A DNA stretch of 34,623 nt from Pseudonocardia sp. SCN 73-27 (lineage in GTDB: Bacteria > Actinomycetota > Actinomycetes > Mycobacteriales > Pseudonocardiaceae), in the NCBI GenBank assembly GCA_001725415.1, contig MEGH01000062.1:1-34623 (forward strand), given 5' to 3'. The position numbers and the translations under genes were made by a program. Below the pieces are notes generated by a model. The model was given only the letters and a program-made list of their open reading frames with translations, had not been told where the DNA came from and made no database searches. This document shows positions 32,138-34,623 of the stretch, one piece after another (within the stretch, counting starts at the first letter, position 1; each line of letters opens with the position of its first letter).

Positions 32138-33637
32138 ATGCCGCTCCTGGAGCGATCCGCGTGGTACGACATCGCACGCGACACGAACTGGACACCGAAG
32201 TACGTCGAGGTCGACGAGCTGTTCCCGCCGGACCAGAGCGACCCGTACGGAATCCCCGTCGCCGAGTGGGAGACGTTCGACGAGCCGTACAAGGTCTCCT
32301 ACCGGGAGTACGTCAGCGTCCAGCGGGAGAAGGACGCCGGCGCGTACTCGGTGAAGGCAGCCCTGGCGCGCTCGAGCTACTACGAGGACGCAGACCCGGC
32401 GTACCTCAGCATGCTGAAGCTGCACTACGGAGCCATCGCGCTGTCCGAGTACGCCGCCTGCCAGTCCGACGCCCGGATGACGCGCTTCTCCAAGGCCCCC
32501 GGAATGCGCAACATGGCGACCTTCGGAATGCTCGACGAGCTCCGTCACGGCCAGATCCAGCTGTACTTCCCGCACCAACTGGTGTCGCTGGACCGCCAGT
32601 TCGACTGGGCCCACCAGGCCCACCACAGCAAGAACTGGGCGGCGATCGCCGGCCGGCACGCGCTCGACGACGTCATGATGACCCGCGACTCCGTGACGAC
32701 GTCGATCATGCTGAACTTCGCGTTCGAGACCGGCCTCACCAACATCCAGATGATCGGCCTCTCGGCCGATGCGGCCAACATGGGCGACTTCACGTTCTCG
32801 AACCTCATCACCAGCATCCAGTCCGACGAGGCCAGGCACGCCCAGATCGGGACACCCGTCCTCGAGATCATGGTGCGCAACGGCAGGAAGGCCGAGGCGC
32901 AGCAGGCGGTCGACATCGCGTTCTGGCGTATCCACCGCATCTTCGCGATCCTCACCGGCATCCCGATGGACTACTGGATTCCGCTGGAGAAGCGCGACCG
33001 GTCGTTCAAGGAGTACATGACCGAGTTCGTCGGGGAGCAGTTCGAGCGACAGCTGCTCGACCTCGGACTGGAGCGGCCCTGGTACTGGGACATCTTCCTC
33101 GAGGACGTCGGGACCCACCACCACTGCCAGGCGGCGGCCACATGGGCATGGCGCAACACCCTCTGGTGGAACCCGACCGGCAACGTCGGCCCCCGTGAGC
33201 GGGCGTGGCTCGAGGAGAAGTACCCCGGCTGGAACGACACGTTCGGCAAGGCCTGGGACGTGATCATCGACAATCTCGTCGAGGGGCGCACCGAGCGTAC
33301 CCTGCCGGAGACGTTGCCGATCGTCTGCAACATGAGCCAGATCCCGATCTGCGCCATCCCCGGCAACGGCTGGAACGTCAAGGACTGGCCGCTCGAATAC
33401 GAGGGCCGGCTCTATCACTTCAATTCCGAGATCGACCGCTGGGTGTTCGAGCAGGAGCCGGAGCGCTATCGCGGCCACATGACGCTGGTCGACCGCTTCC
33501 TCGCCGGCCACATCCTGCCGCCCGATCTCGGCGGGGCGCTCGCCTACATGAGCCTCCAGCCCGGCGAGATGGGTGACGACGCCCACGGCTATGCCTGGGT
33601 CGACGCCTATCGCGAGACGCGGCGCGCCGCCGAGTGA
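32138..33637 (+). CDS. Toluene-4-monooxygenase-type diiron hydroxylase alpha subunit
   Basis: This 499-residue protein has all six carboxylate/His ligands of the diiron centre at the numbering of TmoA: Glu104, Glu134, His137 (DELRH), Glu197, Glu231 and His234 (DEARH), plus active-site Thr201. Length and the segments EYVSVQREKDAGAYSVKAAL and RFSKAPG...NMATFGMLDE place it in the four-component aromatic/alkene monooxygenase group (toluene-4-, isoprene and Xanthobacter alkene monooxygenases). It inserts one O atom from O2 into an aromatic ring or alkene. Codon use changes near 33400: TAC only before, four TAT afterwards. The protein stays in frame and full length, so this is a recombinant or misjoined allele. 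It needs gamma and reductase genes beyond the window. Confidence 0.93.
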   Translation: MPLLERSAWYDIARDTNWTPKYVEVDELFPPDQSDPYGIPVAEWETFDEPYKVSYREYVSVQREKDAGAYSVKAALARSSYYEDADPAYLSMLKLHYGAIALSEYAACQSDARMTRFSKAPGMRNMATFGMLDELRHGQIQLYFPHQLVSLDRQFDWAHQAHHSKNWAAIAGRHALDDVMMTRDSVTTSIMLNFAFETGLTNIQMIGLSADAANMGDFTFSNLITSIQSDEARHAQIGTPVLEIMVRNGRKAEAQQAVDIAFWRIHRIFAILTGIPMDYWIPLEKRDRSFKEYMTEFVGEQFERQLLDLGLERPWYWDIFLEDVGTHHHCQAAATWAWRNTLWWNPTGNVGPRERAWLEEKYPGWNDTFGKAWDVIIDNLVEGRTERTLPETLPIVCNMSQIPICAIPGNGWNVKDWPLEYEGRLYHFNSEIDRWVFEQEPERYRGHMTLVDRFLAGHILPPDLGGALAYMSLQPGEMGDDAHGYAWVDAYRETRRAAE

Positions 33638-33735
33638 TCGATCTCGCGGGCGCGATCCTCGTGCCGTCCCGCCGGGTCCGGCGGCGGCGCGGCGCGCTCG
33701 CGCCCTCCCCATCTTCCTTCATCGAGGAGCCGACC

Positions 33736-33996
33736 ATGGCCCTGTTTCCCGTGATCTCCAATTTCCAGGAGGACTTCGTTCTCCTGCTGCTGCCCGTCGA
33801 CACCGAGAACACCATGGACGAGGTGGCCGCCGCCGCCGCGCATCATTCGGTCGGCACGCGCGTCGCGCCGCGCCCCGACAAGGTGGTGCGGGTCCGCCGC
33901 CAGGGGGCGAGCGACTTCTTCCCCCGCGACCAGCGGCTCGCCGAGACCGGCGTTCGGCCGATGGAGACCCTCGAATTCATCTTCTGCGACGCGTGA
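33736..33996 (+). CDS. TmoB-like small hydroxylase subunit
   Basis: This 86-residue protein is the size of TmoB (84) and starts LFPVISNFQEDFVLLLLPVD with a later VRRQGASDFFPRD and a C-terminal PMETLEFIF. TmoB-like gamma subunits stabilise the hydroxylase dimer beside the alpha subunit. The ATG at 33736 follows GAGGAGC. It lies 98 bases after the alpha gene, a wider gap than usual in such operons. Codon choice (CAT, AAT) matches the proteobacteria-like pattern that starts inside the alpha gene. Confidence 0.88.
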   Translation: MALFPVISNFQEDFVLLLLPVDTENTMDEVAAAAAHHSVGTRVAPRPDKVVRVRRQGASDFFPRDQRLAETGVRPMETLEFIFCDA

Positions 33997-34003
33997 GGCC
34001 GCG

Positions 34004-34339
34004 ATGACCTTCAAGCCCGCCTGCACGCTCGACGACATCTGGGAAGGCGACATGACCGAGGTGGAGGTCGACGGACGGCCGATCCTCCTGGTGTGGCCGG
34101 AGGGTGGCGAAATCCGCGCCTTCCAGGGGATCTGCCCGCATCAGGACATTCCGCTGGTCGAGGGCAAGTTCGACGGGCGCACGGTCATGTGCCGCGCCCA
34201 TCAGTGGACCTTCGACGCGAAGAGCGGCGAGGGCGTCAATCCCAAGGACTGCCGGCTCGCCAGCTACCCGGTGCGGATCGAGGGCGAGACCGTCCTGGTG
34301 TCGACGGAGGGGGTCGCCGCCCTCTTCGCCCACACCTGA
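34004..34339 (+). CDS. Rieske ferredoxin of the diiron monooxygenase (TmoC-like)
   Basis: This 111-residue protein has the Rieske 2Fe-2S ligands Cys44-Pro-His46 in GICPHQDIPL and Cys63-x2-His66 in MCRAHQWTFD, with the same spacing and length as T4moC (112). It shuttles electrons from an NADH reductase to the diiron hydroxylase. The ATG at 34004 is eight bases past the TmoB-like stop. It is followed, 40 bases downstream, by the TmoD-like frame with its own GGGAGG site. The order alpha-B-C-D matches the toluene-4-monooxygenase operon; the remaining subunit and reductase would lie beyond the window. Confidence 0.93.
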   Translation: MTFKPACTLDDIWEGDMTEVEVDGRPILLVWPEGGEIRAFQGICPHQDIPLVEGKFDGRTVMCRAHQWTFDAKSGEGVNPKDCRLASYPVRIEGETVLVSTEGVAALFAHT

Positions 34340-34379
34340 ACCAAAGAAGACGAGAACGATCGAACGGGAGGAACCCCAC

Positions 34380-34623
34380 ATGAGCACCCACGAGGCCGCC
34401 CAAGGCTATCGCAACAATCGGGTCGGACCCATCCTGCGCGCCGGTCCGCTCACCGCCGGGATCATCGAGGCGGCGGCCGGTGAGGTGGGCGCCAGAGCCG
34501 CAGCGGTCGGGCCCGGGATCGGCCCCTGCTGCTTCGAAGTCGGTCCCGAAGTGGAAGCCGCGTTCGCGGGCCTGGGACCGGGATTGATGAATGGGCGCAA
34601 CCTCGACCTGCCGGAAGTCGCCC
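34380..34623 (+). CDS. TmoD-like effector N-terminus fused to YfiH-like sequence (3' open)
   Basis: The ATG at 34380 follows GGGAGGA. The first about 25 residues, with NNRVGPILRAG, match the start of TmoD-type coupling proteins, which bind the hydroxylase and tune catalysis. From about residue 26 the text is LTAGIIEAA...AAVGPGIGPCCFEVGPEVEAAF, then NLDLPEV, which resembles YfiH/LACC1 laccase-domain proteins after their HAGWRG motif, not a TmoD. The frame is open to the window end. Codon use also shifts here (AGA, GCA, GAA, GGA). It is probably a chimeric join, natural or artefactual; a functional effector cannot be made from this. Confidence 0.7.
   Translation, partial: MSTHEAAQGYRNNRVGPILRAGPLTAGIIEAAAGEVGARAAAVGPGIGPCCFEVGPEVEAAFAGLGPGLMNGRNLDLPEVA

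Overview
The window reads as DNA from a high-GC actinomycete. Nearly every codon ends in G or C, GTG and TTG starts are common, and gene content is catabolic and regulatory. Pseudonocardiales is my best guess from the general feel of the proteins, but that is an inference, not a placement. Both ends cut through genes: a deacetylase without its N-terminus at base 1 and a fused reading frame still open at base 34623. No rRNA, tRNA, CRISPR array, phage gene or insertion sequence was seen.

Layout. (1) 1-6640, plus strand: a polysaccharide-deacetylase-family hydrolase, an asparaginase-family amidohydrolase, an MFS importer, two short-chain dehydrogenases and a LacI regulator, then a separate BASS-family transporter. 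This looks like a small-molecule uptake and amide/alcohol catabolic unit. (2) 6683-11148, minus strand: an AraC regulator, a TMADH/Old-Yellow-type flavoenzyme, a VOC protein and an extradiol ring-cleavage dioxygenase, an aromatic or cyclic-compound unit. (3) 11366-15389: a secreted alpha/beta-hydrolase lipoprotein diverging from a NarL-type two-component system whose kinase is frameshifted by a 46-bp imperfect tandem duplication. (4) 15404-17165, minus strand: a tightly packed alkylation-repair set (MGMT, 2OG-Fe(II) oxygenase, Ada-like metal-binding protein). (5) 17517-19342: a tiny Cys/His/Asp-rich protein diverging from an MFS exporter with a His-rich tail, a candidate metal-handling pair. 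(6) 19305-24337, minus strand: a CaiB-type CoA-transferase, an EmrB/QacA-type exporter, an MBL-hydrolase remnant, a CPBP membrane protease and a broken acyl-CoA dehydrogenase. (7) 24368-34623: a divergent catabolic locus. On the minus strand are an NCS1 permease with a C-terminal zinc ribbon and a succinate-semialdehyde-type aldehyde dehydrogenase. On the plus strand are HyuA/HyuB (ATP-dependent hydantoinase/oxoprolinase family) followed by a toluene-4-monooxygenase-type diiron system (alpha subunit, TmoB-like, Rieske ferredoxin, start of the TmoD-like effector).

How region 7 may work together (inference): the permease imports an N-heterocycle, lactam or cyclic imide; HyuAB opens the amide ring with ATP; the aldehyde dehydrogenase finishes a semialdehyde intermediate; the diiron monooxygenase hydroxylates the substrate or a related compound. 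I do not know a described pathway with exactly this set of genes.

Two cautions. Codon use changes inside the monooxygenase alpha gene near 33400 to a proteobacteria-like pattern, and the TmoD-like frame runs from about 34455 into sequence resembling the YfiH/LACC1 purine nucleosidase (laccase-domain) family. The right end may therefore be a mosaic or a misassembly. Several genes elsewhere (kinase, acyl-CoA dehydrogenase, MBL hydrolase, perhaps the Ada-like gene) carry apparent frameshifts, which could be real decay or residual sequencing errors.
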